Positions 36,187-45,324 of a DNA stretch of 64,000 nt are shown here, one piece after another. The DNA comes from Thermophagus sp052400625 (GTDB taxonomy: Bacteria; Bacteroidota; Bacteroidia; Bacteroidales; Marinilabiliaceae). The notes below the pieces were generated by a model. The model was given only the letters and a program-made list of their open reading frames with translations, was not told where the DNA came from and ran no database searches. How positions within the stretch are numbered: position 1 is the stretch's first letter; each line of letters starts with the position of its first letter. The stretch lies in NCBI GenBank assembly GCA_052400625.1, contig JBQTGH010000004.1; one strand, 5' to 3'. The translations under genes and the position numbers were made by a program.

Positions 36187-37599
36187 TCAAACTTTCATAA
36201 AAATGTTTTTATGCGCTGCAACGGAGCATATCCATCCAACACCCAAAGTTATAAGAACAGCCCTACCTAAGGCAAACCCAACAGGAAAATCTTGATTAGC
36301 AAAACAATAATCTAAACCTGTCAACCCAAGAAATGGAATAATTATATTACTTCCAACCAAATAGGCCAACATAGGATTTTTGCCTGCTCCGGAAAGAATT
36401 GGCCAATCTCCTTTGGGTTGCACCCCCTCACTAAGTACCCAAAAACCAATTAAGGAAATAATTGACAAGCCTGCAGTAAAAATCAGGTAGCTTAAAGTTG
36501 CCGGATCTTTTTTTATCCCTCCCTGTAAGGGTTCAATAAAAAATCCCATTAAAATTAAGAGGGTTCCAAGGGAAAAAGCCTTTAATACAACCGAATCTGC
36601 CTTAACACGTCCTCTTTTCAACAAAAAATAAAGTAGGCATAACAATAGTATTACCACAAGAAAAGAAATCAACATTTCTCTAAAATACAAACCAATTATT
36701 GAAACTGTAACGACTAAGCCTGACACAAAAAAAACATATAATGAATAAAACAGGTTATTACTTTTTTTTAATCGATCCTCGTCTCGATTTATAGAATCTC
36801 TTACCAAACTTCCAATATAAATTCCCGGAATAAGAACTATAAGATACTTTAAATAATTCCAGGATATTAGCCATGGACAAGGAGACCAATTAAAAATTTT
36901 TTCAACCCAATTATTACCATCCCGACTCCCAAGAAAAAAAGTGGCAATTAACACAAAGCCCACCAATAACGAATCATTCCATCTTCGATAAAGCAAATAT
37001 AAAACAATCCCTCCTACAGATGTATTTGCTAATACCATTATAATAACATCAAATTTTCTAACAGAAAACTCGTGTATACCTGACTTATCTAAAAGAAAAA
37101 ACAAAACTGAAAGTAACACCCAACCGGCCAGGCAAAACCATTTCTTTTTTCTGTACCACCAACCTGAAATAGGTGAGGCAAAAGCAAGAAGAACACCTAA
37201 CATAACAATTAGTGCCAAAGCCCATTTGCCATTTTCGGAGGCATTAAACCCCCATGGTCGAACATGATGCGCAATAACAGCAAACAACACTAACCCCCAA
37301 AAACGCCAGAATAGATAACCAATAATATTTAATCTTGATTTCCTCTTTTCAATTCGTTTTCCTACTGAAAAAGGGATGGCAGTCCCCATTGAAAACAAGA
37401 ACATCGGAAAAACTAAATCAACCCAAGTAATCCCAGGCACCTGAGGATTAAAGACATGTTCCGGTGGCGGTAACTGTGCATGGTACATCCAACCTGGCAA
37501 GACTCCTCCAAAAGGAATTGTCCCGGAAAAGACCATCAGCAAAATAGCGAAACCTCTCAGGAAATCTAATGCTTGAAAACGACTATTTAACCTGGTCAT
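36187..37599 (-). CDS. DUF5009 / heparan-alpha-glucosaminide acetyltransferase-like membrane protein
   Basis: A 470-residue polytopic inner-membrane protein with about 11 helices. The start RFQALDFLRGFAILLMVFSGTIPFGG and the following TWVDLVFPMFLFSMG motif are shared with the DUF5009 / DUF1624 family, homologous to the acyltransferase HGSNAT that acetylates glucosamine residues on heparan using cytosolic acetyl-CoA. It would fit a role in acetyl transfer across the inner membrane within a glycan locus. It starts with a 4-base overlap with the GDPD gene, so the two are coupled. The catalytic activity is not shown here. Confidence 0.78.
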   Translation of the reverse strand: MTRLNSRFQALDFLRGFAILLMVFSGTIPFGGVLPGWMYHAQLPPPEHVFNPQVPGITWVDLVFPMFLFSMGTAIPFSVGKRIEKRKSRLNIIGYLFWRFWGLVLFAVIAHHVRPWGFNASENGKWALALIVMLGVLLAFASPISGWWYRKKKWFCLAGWVLLSVLFFLLDKSGIHEFSVRKFDVIIMVLANTSVGGIVLYLLYRRWNDSLLVGFVLIATFFLGSRDGNNWVEKIFNWSPCPWLISWNYLKYLIVLIPGIYIGSLVRDSINRDEDRLKKSNNLFYSLYVFFVSGLVVTVSIIGLYFREMLISFLVVILLLCLLYFLLKRGRVKADSVVLKAFSLGTLLILMGFFIEPLQGGIKKDPATLSYLIFTAGLSIISLIGFWVLSEGVQPKGDWPILSGAGKNPMLAYLVGSNIIIPFLGLTGLDYCFANQDFPVGFALGRAVLITLGVGWICSVAAHKNIFMKV

Positions 37600-38375
37600 T
37601 TTTGATTGACAAGCTGTTTCATCAAATCGGGACGATCTGTTGTAATCCCTTTTATTCCATCAAATTCATCAAGTACTTCATTTGCCATTACCGTATCATT
37701 TACTGTCCATATATAAATATCCAGGTTATTTTTGGACGCTTTGTCTAACAGTTCGTCACTTAAAAGAGAATAATTTATATTCAGGCCATTAACTCCATAA
37801 GAAAGAGCTGCCTCTATTAATTCATCAACCGGTCTATTTTCCCAAACGAGCCAATATTTGGGCACCTCTGGTAAAAAAGTTGAAGCCTCGACTAATTTTG
37901 CCGGATTAAATGAGATAATTACAACCTGATCAGCTTTCCCGGTTTCCTTTAACAGGTCTGAAAGCATTGGAAAAACTTCTCCTGCCTTTCCCTGTTCCCA
38001 ACAACATTTAATTTCAACAAACAATTTTATATTCGGAGGAAGAATGTCTAAGACCTCTCGTAATGTTGGTATTCGTTCATTTTCCTTCAGAGTAATTTTC
38101 CTCAAATCCGAAAAAACAGACTCAGGAACGATAAGAGAATCATCGCTCAACCTCGCTGTATGTCTATCGTGAAAAACGATTAAAGAATCATCTATTGTTC
38201 TCCAAATATCCACTTCAACAGCATCGCTGTTTAATTCAATAGCCTTTTTAACGGCTTTGAGGGTATTCTCTGTTTCAGCCCCCGAAGCTCCACGATGAGC
38301 AATAACTTCCACTTGGTTATGATGCCAAGCGCTAAACATGAACACTAATAAAAAAATTAAAGCCCCTTCCTTCAT
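37596..38375 (-). CDS. Glycerophosphodiester phosphodiesterase family protein
   Basis: A 259-residue protein with a signal-like N-terminus (about residues 1-18) and the GDPD TIM-barrel pattern: AHRGASGAETENT, then EVDIWRTIDDSLIVFHD with the Glu, Asp and His that bind the metal and act in catalysis, and FVEIK later. Such enzymes hydrolyse glycerophosphodiesters and, in some bacteria, teichoic-acid-like or phosphoglycan substrates. Placement in the PUL suggests a phosphodiester-bearing glycan, or salvage of glycerol phosphate, but this is inference. Its stop overlaps the DUF5009 start by 4 bases. Confidence 0.87.
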   Translation of the reverse strand: MKEGALIFLLVFMFSAWHHNQVEVIAHRGASGAETENTLKAVKKAIELNSDAVEVDIWRTIDDSLIVFHDRHTARLSDDSLIVPESVFSDLRKITLKENERIPTLREVLDILPPNIKLFVEIKCCWEQGKAGEVFPMLSDLLKETGKADQVVIISFNPAKLVEASTFLPEVPKYWLVWENRPVDELIEAALSYGVNGLNINYSLLSDELLDKASKNNLDIYIWTVNDTVMANEVLDEFDGIKGITTDRPDLMKQLVNQK

Positions 38376-38404
38376 ATCAATTTACTTAAAGTTAACACTT
38401 GAAA

Positions 38405-40315
38405 CTAATGTCTACAACCAGCTTGGCCATACACAAACCGCCCATTCATATCCACATTAATCGAAAAAGGATCGGCTACCCGATTCAATAAAACTGCCAT
38501 TTGAGCTCTTGTTACTGGAGCCGCAGAATCAAAAGTCCCAAAATTAAAATGAGCCCAAAGACGTTTTCCTGCTTCAATTATATCCTCATTATAAGGTTTG
38601 TTTCTTAAACTATTTGCCAATTTCAAGACAATATCAAGTCCTTCCTGGACAGTTAAAATTTTGTCATCCTCAAAATCAATACTCATATTTGGAACTATTT
38701 CATTTATGCCGCTTTTAAGAGCTTTGGCTGTCATAACAGAATCGGGATAAAACATAGTAACATTCGTCCATCCAACATTTTTTCCTTCTCCCTTAATAAT
38801 CCCGACAGCTCCAATCTTCTGGATATCTTCCCAATAAAGATCATTGGGAGTTACATCGGAATAAGGCATCAAATAAGCATTCGCTTGCAAAAGGTACTTT
38901 TGAACTTCACGCACCGACACCTCTGCCGGAGTTTGATTGTTTCGAACAGACAAAGCGGCCAATGTACCAGCTGCCTGTCCTAAAAGAATACATACAGGTT
39001 GCAATCTAGTCGTTCCGTTGACAATATTGGTCACAGAAATGGATTTTTCAGCTACTATAAAATCTTTTGTCGTCTGCGGAATAAGAGTACCCAAAGGAAC
39101 AGTATATGACGGAACCGGATAAAAATGCAAATCTGGCACCATGGACTGATCAGGATAGGCAGCATGATGATGATCTACGGGGTAATCTCCAACAGCAATT
39201 CCAGTCCTGTACAATGAAAATTCCTGATTATAGGGTTGTGCCAGATCATTGATAGTAAATCTTACCATCCCCTTGATGCGTCTCGACTCGCGATGATAAG
39301 GGATAAGAGGAAACCCATCCTCTGAGGGGAATTCACCTTCAGCAATTCCCAAATGTTTAAAACCTAACTCTGTCTGCAAATAATAAAGATAACACCGAGT
39401 AAACCATTTCGCTTTCTCATAAGCTTTTTCCCTCTCAGACGGTGGCATATCTATAACATTCAAATAATAATCATTGCCGTAAATTGGCCAATTAATCATG
39501 AATTTATTATTTGGGAGCCTTCCATACTCCATCATTTTATCACATGGCCATAATATGCGTGAAAGAGTATCAGGATCACACTTACCCTGACAGGTACATA
39601 AAAAAGGTGTTGGATCATAATGAAAAGGTCGCTCAATGGTTTTGTCTACGTTCTCTCCAAAATCCTGAAGGATGACTACATAGGTCATATCCTGAATAAT
39701 ATCATTGCTCTTTTCAGGGGCAATATCTTCCCCTGTTTCATAACGCGAGTCCATTCCAATATCGTAAGGAATACCGGCCATCTTTGCCACATCCCCAAGC
39801 TCTGTTCCATCAATTACCACTGATGCTTCGACGATGTGTCTCCCATTGGCACCCACAAACTCAACTAACCATCCTTCATCAATCTTTCTTAACGTATCCA
39901 GTCTTGTGTTAAAAATCAACCTAAGATTTGACTCCGCAGAAGCCATCTCCTTGATTATTTTTTCACCAACAGACGGTTCAAACAAAACATTGCTTACCCA
40001 ACCTGTTTTGACAGAGTCTGGCCCCCCATAATAATCATAAAGTTTCTGCCTAAATTCGTCCCATAAACCGGAATAGAGATTATAATTCCCATCGATTGCA
40101 CTTACCCCGGAGGAAGTTAACATACCACCTAACCACGGACCTTCCTCAACGATCAATGTTGTTGCACCCATTCTGGCCGATTGAATTCCTGCCATACTGC
40201 CACTGGCACCTCCTCCTACAATCAACACATCCACTTTTTCTGTAGGGCTTATAATTTCCCTGCATCCGATTAATAAAACGAATAAAAACAAAAAGGGAAA
40301 AACATTATTCTTCAT
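38405..40315 (-). CDS. Secreted FAD-dependent oxidoreductase lipoprotein
   Basis: A 636-residue protein with a lipobox ending LLIGC (C18), placing it at a membrane surface facing the periplasm or outside. The FAD-binding motif GGGASG (34-39) opens a family of large FAD oxidoreductases common in Bacteroidota PULs, with DVLIVGGGASGSMAGIQSA and the later TRLQPVCILLGQAAGTLA. The C-terminal region (about residues 490-620) has SLH-like segments, WEDIQKIGAVGIIKG...FYPDS and APVTRAQMAVLLNR. The substrate is unknown; oxidation of a sugar or sugar acid is plausible from context only. Confidence 0.82.
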   Translation of the reverse strand: MKNNVFPFLFLFVLLIGCREIISPTEKVDVLIVGGGASGSMAGIQSARMGATTLIVEEGPWLGGMLTSSGVSAIDGNYNLYSGLWDEFRQKLYDYYGGPDSVKTGWVSNVLFEPSVGEKIIKEMASAESNLRLIFNTRLDTLRKIDEGWLVEFVGANGRHIVEASVVIDGTELGDVAKMAGIPYDIGMDSRYETGEDIAPEKSNDIIQDMTYVVILQDFGENVDKTIERPFHYDPTPFLCTCQGKCDPDTLSRILWPCDKMMEYGRLPNNKFMINWPIYGNDYYLNVIDMPPSEREKAYEKAKWFTRCYLYYLQTELGFKHLGIAEGEFPSEDGFPLIPYHRESRRIKGMVRFTINDLAQPYNQEFSLYRTGIAVGDYPVDHHHAAYPDQSMVPDLHFYPVPSYTVPLGTLIPQTTKDFIVAEKSISVTNIVNGTTRLQPVCILLGQAAGTLAALSVRNNQTPAEVSVREVQKYLLQANAYLMPYSDVTPNDLYWEDIQKIGAVGIIKGEGKNVGWTNVTMFYPDSVMTAKALKSGINEIVPNMSIDFEDDKILTVQEGLDIVLKLANSLRNKPYNEDIIEAGKRLWAHFNFGTFDSAAPVTRAQMAVLLNRVADPFSINVDMNGRFVYGQAGCRH

Positions 40316-40425
40316 AAATAACGATCAATATTTTTGTTAAAAAAATTGAAGCATTAATTTTTTTAATCCAATTAGAAAGTAGAATTATAATAGAGCCGCA
40401 AACCCATATCAATTATCAAAAAGGA

Positions 40426-41598
40426 TTATTCTCCTAAAGATATACGCTCAAGAATTTGCCAACACTGGAATAGGCCTCTTGGAACATGAAAGCAGCCTTT
40501 CCATTTCCCCCCTTTCAGGAAATGAGTTACTTCTCCTCTTCTGTTCAAGTAGCCAAACCATTCCGGATACATAGAATCTTTAAAATGACTCCAAGTATAC
40601 TCATGAACCATTTTAAACCATTCCAAGTTCTCTTTCGCACCTGTAAGACGATAACCTTTAAGCAAAGAAATAAGAGTTTCAAGATGCACCCACCATAGCT
40701 TCATATCCCACTCCAGTTGTTGTGGAGGGTGATTTTTGACATCCATAAAATAATATATTCCACCAAATTCCTGATCCCATCCATGTTTTAGGGTTTGTAA
40801 AGTTATCGACTGAGCCTTATCTATGATATCTTTTCTATTCAAACGTTCTGCTAAATCCATTACAAACCACATGGCTTCAATGGCGTGCCCTGGATTAAGT
40901 AATCTTCCATCAAAAGTATTGGAAAAAGAACCATCGTAATTCACATTCTCCACAATTAATCCCACCTCAGGGCGATAAAATACATTCATCACCTCATCAA
41001 TTAATTTTCCAGCAGATTCATCAATAAAGTCTTTATCCAAAAGGTGTTCCATCTCAAAATTGAGATTACACATAATCATTGGTAAGGCAAAATTTTTCAA
41101 CTTCCTGGTCCCAGCCACACTTTTATTGTATCTACCCTTTGGATTTTCCTGACGTTCCAGTATTTGATCGTAAGTTTTGAGAGCCAGATCTGTATATTCA
41201 TCGTTCCCTGTGGCAAGTCCTAATTGCGCAAAAGCCATTGCCGCAAAAGTGTATGAAAAAATATTATAGGGTTGAATGAGCGGTTTTCCTTCCCTAGTCA
41301 AACTAAAGTACCAATTCCCATTACCATCATGGCCATACTTTTTCAAAAACTCACCACCTTGGCGAGCACATTCAAGCCACTCAGATTTTTGGGCCACTCG
41401 ATTGTAGAGCATGGAAAAGAGCCAAACCTGACGTGCCTGCAACCAAACAAATTTATCGGTATCATAGACATTCCCTTTTCGGTCAAGACAAGAAAAATAC
41501 CCGCCATACTCCAAATCTTGTGATTTGTTGAGCCAAAAAGCAACTACATTCGTTAATAACTCTTCCTTATATTGAGTAGCCAACTTTATGAAATCCAT
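40426..41598 (-). CDS. AGE-family (N-acylglucosamine 2-epimerase-like) epimerase
   Basis: A 390-residue (alpha/alpha)6-barrel enzyme without a signal peptide. The sequence carries GYFSCLDRKGNVYDTDKFVWLQARQVWLF, then NPGHAIEAMWFV and WWVHLETL, the conserved His-bearing motifs that line the AGE/cellobiose-2-epimerase active site. Members interconvert GlcNAc/ManNAc, cellobiose or mannobiose, so the choice of sugar cannot be read from sequence alone. It overlaps the DUF4434 gene by 32 bases on the same strand. In the PUL it would act after import in the cytosol. Confidence 0.86.
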   Translation of the reverse strand: MDFIKLATQYKEELLTNVVAFWLNKSQDLEYGGYFSCLDRKGNVYDTDKFVWLQARQVWLFSMLYNRVAQKSEWLECARQGGEFLKKYGHDGNGNWYFSLTREGKPLIQPYNIFSYTFAAMAFAQLGLATGNDEYTDLALKTYDQILERQENPKGRYNKSVAGTRKLKNFALPMIMCNLNFEMEHLLDKDFIDESAGKLIDEVMNVFYRPEVGLIVENVNYDGSFSNTFDGRLLNPGHAIEAMWFVMDLAERLNRKDIIDKAQSITLQTLKHGWDQEFGGIYYFMDVKNHPPQQLEWDMKLWWVHLETLISLLKGYRLTGAKENLEWFKMVHEYTWSHFKDSMYPEWFGYLNRRGEVTHFLKGGKWKGCFHVPRGLFQCWQILERISLGE

Positions 41599-42544
41599 TA
41601 TTTTTGCTTTTTAATTGTTCCAAATATTCCATGTAACGGTTATACAAATGACCTGCCTGTAAATAAGCAGATTGAGGACTCATAAAATGAGAAAATTCAA
41701 AGGTGATAGCATTATCTATACCTGCCAAGGAGGCCAACTTTAGCTTTAATAATAGCTTCTCCCATTTGATAGGCATAAATTTGATAGGCATATCCCTATC
41801 AAATGATTCTGAATTTGTCCAGCATTCAAGACCATGTTTATCGGCTAAAGACTTATTAATCCGAAGAAAACTTTCTAGGTCATCAAAACTCACATGTCCA
41901 TCCTGAAAAGCCACCACATCAACAACATTTTTAATCCCATCAAATATTTCATTCCACTCAGCCTCATGTTGATCCAAAGAAATAGCATTACTTTTCTTGG
42001 AAGTATCGGTTAAATACTGACTCACATTCTTTATCCCATCTATATATGGAGAAATAAGAACCGGCAACTCGTTGGAGATGGCTTTGCAGTGATGAGCAAG
42101 GTCGGCATAAAGATCAATAATGCGACCAGTTTTTCGACTAATCTCCTGACAAATATACCAACCTTTAAATGCAGACTTCTCACCGTATTTTGACCAAACT
42201 TCATCAATAAATTTTTTGTTTACGTCAACCTCCTTTTGATAATCTCCTTTTATCCAGTATTTTCCAGAATCATACAACCCAAAATAGAAATCCATATTAT
42301 ATTGGTCAGCCAATTCCAGAAACATATTTACCAAATCGACTGGAGGACGATAAGCACCTTCTTCCCGAGTCAATACATTAGAATGAAATGTCTGCCACTT
42401 CCCGTAGCCAGCGCGGATGAGGATAACAGTATCAATCCCTGCCTCCTTCATAAATTGAAAATCTTTTTCCCACTCCTTTCTACCCCAATTCTGGTGAGGT
42501 ATATCATGGCTAATCTCGTCTAAAAATGTCCCTTTAATTCTCAT
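41567..42544 (-). CDS. DUF4434 domain-containing protein (glycosidase-like TIM barrel)
   Basis: A 325-residue protein with no signal peptide that starts MRIKGTFLDEISHDIPHQNWG and shows repeating barrel-type motifs (TVILIRAGYGKW, FYFGLYDSGKYWI, GWYICQEI, VVDVVAFQDGHVS). This matches DUF4434, a family seen in carbohydrate loci and thought to be glycosidase-like. Acidic residues in FQDGH and WTNSE are candidates for catalysis, but I cannot assign activity. It overlaps the AGE epimerase gene. Confidence 0.72.
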   Translation of the reverse strand: MRIKGTFLDEISHDIPHQNWGRKEWEKDFQFMKEAGIDTVILIRAGYGKWQTFHSNVLTREEGAYRPPVDLVNMFLELADQYNMDFYFGLYDSGKYWIKGDYQKEVDVNKKFIDEVWSKYGEKSAFKGWYICQEISRKTGRIIDLYADLAHHCKAISNELPVLISPYIDGIKNVSQYLTDTSKKSNAISLDQHEAEWNEIFDGIKNVVDVVAFQDGHVSFDDLESFLRINKSLADKHGLECWTNSESFDRDMPIKFMPIKWEKLLLKLKLASLAGIDNAITFEFSHFMSPQSAYLQAGHLYNRYMEYLEQLKSKNNGFHKVGYSI

Positions 42545-42594
42545 CCCATTATCTATTTTTTCTGTAAAATCGTCTTAAGCAAGTGTCCTCACTG

Positions 42595-43302
42595 CTAATT
42601 AAAAATATTGTTGGTTTTGAAATAATCTACCCAAACCTGATATCCCTTTTCATTCAGATGAAGTCCATCAACACATAAGTTTTTTGGCAGCTGGTCGTTT
42701 GCATCAGAAAATAATTTATGTAGATCAATCACCAGTAGATTATGCTTCTGTCCCAATCCCCGAACACAGGTATTTAATTCATTAATTTTAGATGTTTTAC
42801 CCTTCATGTAATCATACCAAATGGTTTCTTCATTAATCGGTAACACTGTCTGCAATATCAATTTGGTACATGGGCTGGCCTCTTTAATTCTTTTTATGAT
42901 TTGTTCATATTGGTCAGCGATCAGAGGAACAGGGATCCCCCTACCAAGATCGTTAATGCCAATCATCATAATGATCATCGCAGGTTTTCCTGCCAAAATC
43001 GAATCTAATCGATCATAGACTCCCCAACAGTTATCTCCCCCAATTCCTCGATTCAGAATTGGGATTGAAGGAAACCACTCCTTCCAAAATCCACGTTCAG
43101 TAATACTATTACCCAAAAAAATGACATTCCAAGATTTAACCGATACAGTTTCATGCATCGCACGTTTATTTAAATAATAGTTATTTGCAAATGAAGTATC
43201 AATATTTACTTCCTGACCCCAAATTGATAGATAATTGAAACAAAAAAACGCCAACAAAAAGAGCCTTCTTAATTGAATAATATTTTTCAAAACATTCTCC
43301 AT
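42595..43302 (-). CDS. SGNH/GDSL hydrolase
   Basis: A 235-residue protein with a signal-like N-terminus (about residues 10-30, LFLLAFFCFNYLSIWGQ). The SGNH motifs are GNSITERG (Ser), NRGIGGD, MIGINDLG (Asn) and DGLHLNEKGYQVW (Asp/His). It is likely a secreted carbohydrate acetylesterase that removes O-acetyl groups from the PUL substrate. The symporter gene lies only 2 bases away, so they are co-transcribed. It is one of three SGNH enzymes in the locus and differs from the others in length and motif wording. Confidence 0.85.
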   Translation of the reverse strand: MENVLKNIIQLRRLFLLAFFCFNYLSIWGQEVNIDTSFANNYYLNKRAMHETVSVKSWNVIFLGNSITERGFWKEWFPSIPILNRGIGGDNCWGVYDRLDSILAGKPAMIIMMIGINDLGRGIPVPLIADQYEQIIKRIKEASPCTKLILQTVLPINEETIWYDYMKGKTSKINELNTCVRGLGQKHNLLVIDLHKLFSDANDQLPKNLCVDGLHLNEKGYQVWVDYFKTNNIFN

Positions 43303-43304
43303 GA

Positions 43305-45143
43305 CTATTTTATATTTTTAATATGATCATACCAGAAAAACTTTAACAACACGGAGGTCCCCATTAATACACCAAGTGATATCCAAGCCTTATCATACGC
43401 TCCCGAAAGAAAAAACAAGGGCAAAACGACCATAGACATTTGCCAAGAAACCCCAACTAAAACATTAAACATATCCCGCTTGAAATCTTCATTGGGAAGA
43501 AAAGTTGGATCCTCCTTCATTACCGCTTCTTTTACTGGTTTCCAAAATCCCCATGGTTTTGTTTGCTTATAGAAGTTCTTAAGGATTTCCATATCTTCCT
43601 GTTTGGAAAATAGCGTACCCAGTACAGAAGCACCCATTGATATAAGTAAAACTATCGGATACATATAAATATCAATGGCTCCCGGGGCAAACATTCTTAC
43701 TAATGGAGGGACTATAACTGAAGCCACAAGGCCTCCAAGCATGCCATAGAAATAACCCATCCCGTTAAAACGCCACCAAATCCATTTCAATACATTGGCA
43801 GCAGCATATCCCCCATAAAGCGATGAAGTGATCCATAAGGTAAGACTGTTCAAAGAACTGGCAAATAGGCCAAAAACAAGTCCAATAATTACCAACAAAA
43901 GACTTGATAAATAACTATATCTGACCAAAATTTTATTCGAAGCTCCGGGGTTTAAATATTTCTTATATAGATCATTGACCAAATAGGCCGGGGCAGCATT
44001 AATAAATGCTGCGAAAGTACCCATAAAAGCAGCCAATAAACCCGCCAACATTAACCCTTTAATCCCAACAGGAACAAATTGCCGGATGGCCAGAGGAAGA
44101 ACCATTTCGAAATCAATATCTGCTCCCATCTTCATTAATTCCGGCTTCAGATATACCAAACCTAATACGGCGAAACCACCAATCATAAGATAACGAGGAA
44201 TAAAAAGGACCAACGATGTTAACCCACTCATCTTTGCCGCCTCAGCTGGTGTTCGAGTACTAAGAATACGTTGCATATCGTAACTAGGCACTGGCCCGGC
44301 CAAACTGGCAAATATCCCTTTAAGTATCATCATCATTAATAACATCCCAAACATTTCATACCCATCGGCCCCAATTTTATCATTCAATTCTGGGAAAATT
44401 TTCGACCAGTCCAAATCGAGCTTCCATTCCGGCCAGAAATCGGTCCATCCATCAGGGATCACAGCAGAAAGTTGCTCCGGTGTAACCTTGTTATAGGCAA
44501 TTATTCCCACCGATATGCATGCCACTGTCATGATGAGAAACTGAAGTACCTCGGTACTAACAACACTATACATACCCCCTTTCATGGTATATAATGTGGT
44601 AATACCAATTATAATAAGTGCATATACCTGCTCAGAAGTCAAATACAACCCAAATAGTGTTGTGGATAAATCCCAGGTAAAGAAGGTCGTTGCAAATTTC
44701 CCGATACCTTCAACAAAATAGGCAATAAAACCTACGACACTGACAACGGCAAACAACACTACAATAATATGGGAAAGCCGCCCACCTCGTCCATCTCCAA
44801 ATCGGAAGGTAATCCACTGTGCTCCTGTCATCGTATTGGATCGCCTCATCCAAATGGCCAGAAACACCATAACGAAAATCTGATTCCAAACGGGCCAAAG
44901 CCATGGAATCCAAGCGCTCTTTAGACCATATACAAAAACAATGGTAACGGTCCACATGGTGCCTGAAATATCAAACATCCCTGATGCGTTGGAAAGGCCC
45001 AAGAAATACCACTTTATGGAATTCCCTCCCAGAAAATAAGCCTGTAAATCTTTGGATGCCCTTTTGGACAACCAAAAACCTATAAACAAGGTTAGGACCA
45101 AATAAGACAACACAATACTAATATCTATGAATGATAGGTTCAT
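43305..45143 (-). CDS. Sodium:solute symporter (SSS family)
   Basis: A 612-residue inner-membrane transporter with about 13-14 helices. The start LSFIDISIVLSYLVLTLFIGFWLSKRASKDLQAYFLGG and later AALINAAPAYLVNDLYKKYL-type segment are characteristic of the SSS family (SglT, NanT-like, PutP-like). It should import a sugar or sugar acid with Na+ after outer-membrane uptake by SusCD. The gene has a 181-base gap to the upstream glycosidase gene, where an internal promoter is possible, and a 2-base gap to the SGNH gene downstream. Confidence 0.9.
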   Translation of the reverse strand: MNLSFIDISIVLSYLVLTLFIGFWLSKRASKDLQAYFLGGNSIKWYFLGLSNASGMFDISGTMWTVTIVFVYGLKSAWIPWLWPVWNQIFVMVFLAIWMRRSNTMTGAQWITFRFGDGRGGRLSHIIVVLFAVVSVVGFIAYFVEGIGKFATTFFTWDLSTTLFGLYLTSEQVYALIIIGITTLYTMKGGMYSVVSTEVLQFLIMTVACISVGIIAYNKVTPEQLSAVIPDGWTDFWPEWKLDLDWSKIFPELNDKIGADGYEMFGMLLMMMILKGIFASLAGPVPSYDMQRILSTRTPAEAAKMSGLTSLVLFIPRYLMIGGFAVLGLVYLKPELMKMGADIDFEMVLPLAIRQFVPVGIKGLMLAGLLAAFMGTFAAFINAAPAYLVNDLYKKYLNPGASNKILVRYSYLSSLLLVIIGLVFGLFASSLNSLTLWITSSLYGGYAAANVLKWIWWRFNGMGYFYGMLGGLVASVIVPPLVRMFAPGAIDIYMYPIVLLISMGASVLGTLFSKQEDMEILKNFYKQTKPWGFWKPVKEAVMKEDPTFLPNEDFKRDMFNVLVGVSWQMSMVVLPLFFLSGAYDKAWISLGVLMGTSVLLKFFWYDHIKNIK

Positions 45144-45324
45144 TAAACTAATGGTTTTAAAATAGGCAAGTCCGACAAATTTGATTCTCTTTCTTTTAGG
45201 TTAGGGCTAATCATCCCAAAATAAATTTGGTATCGTGATACCATTCTTTTTCCTTAAGGCTTCATTAAAACATAAAAGCTTTTGTTTATTAACACCCAAA
45301 AAACAACGATCAACGCCTTCGCAA

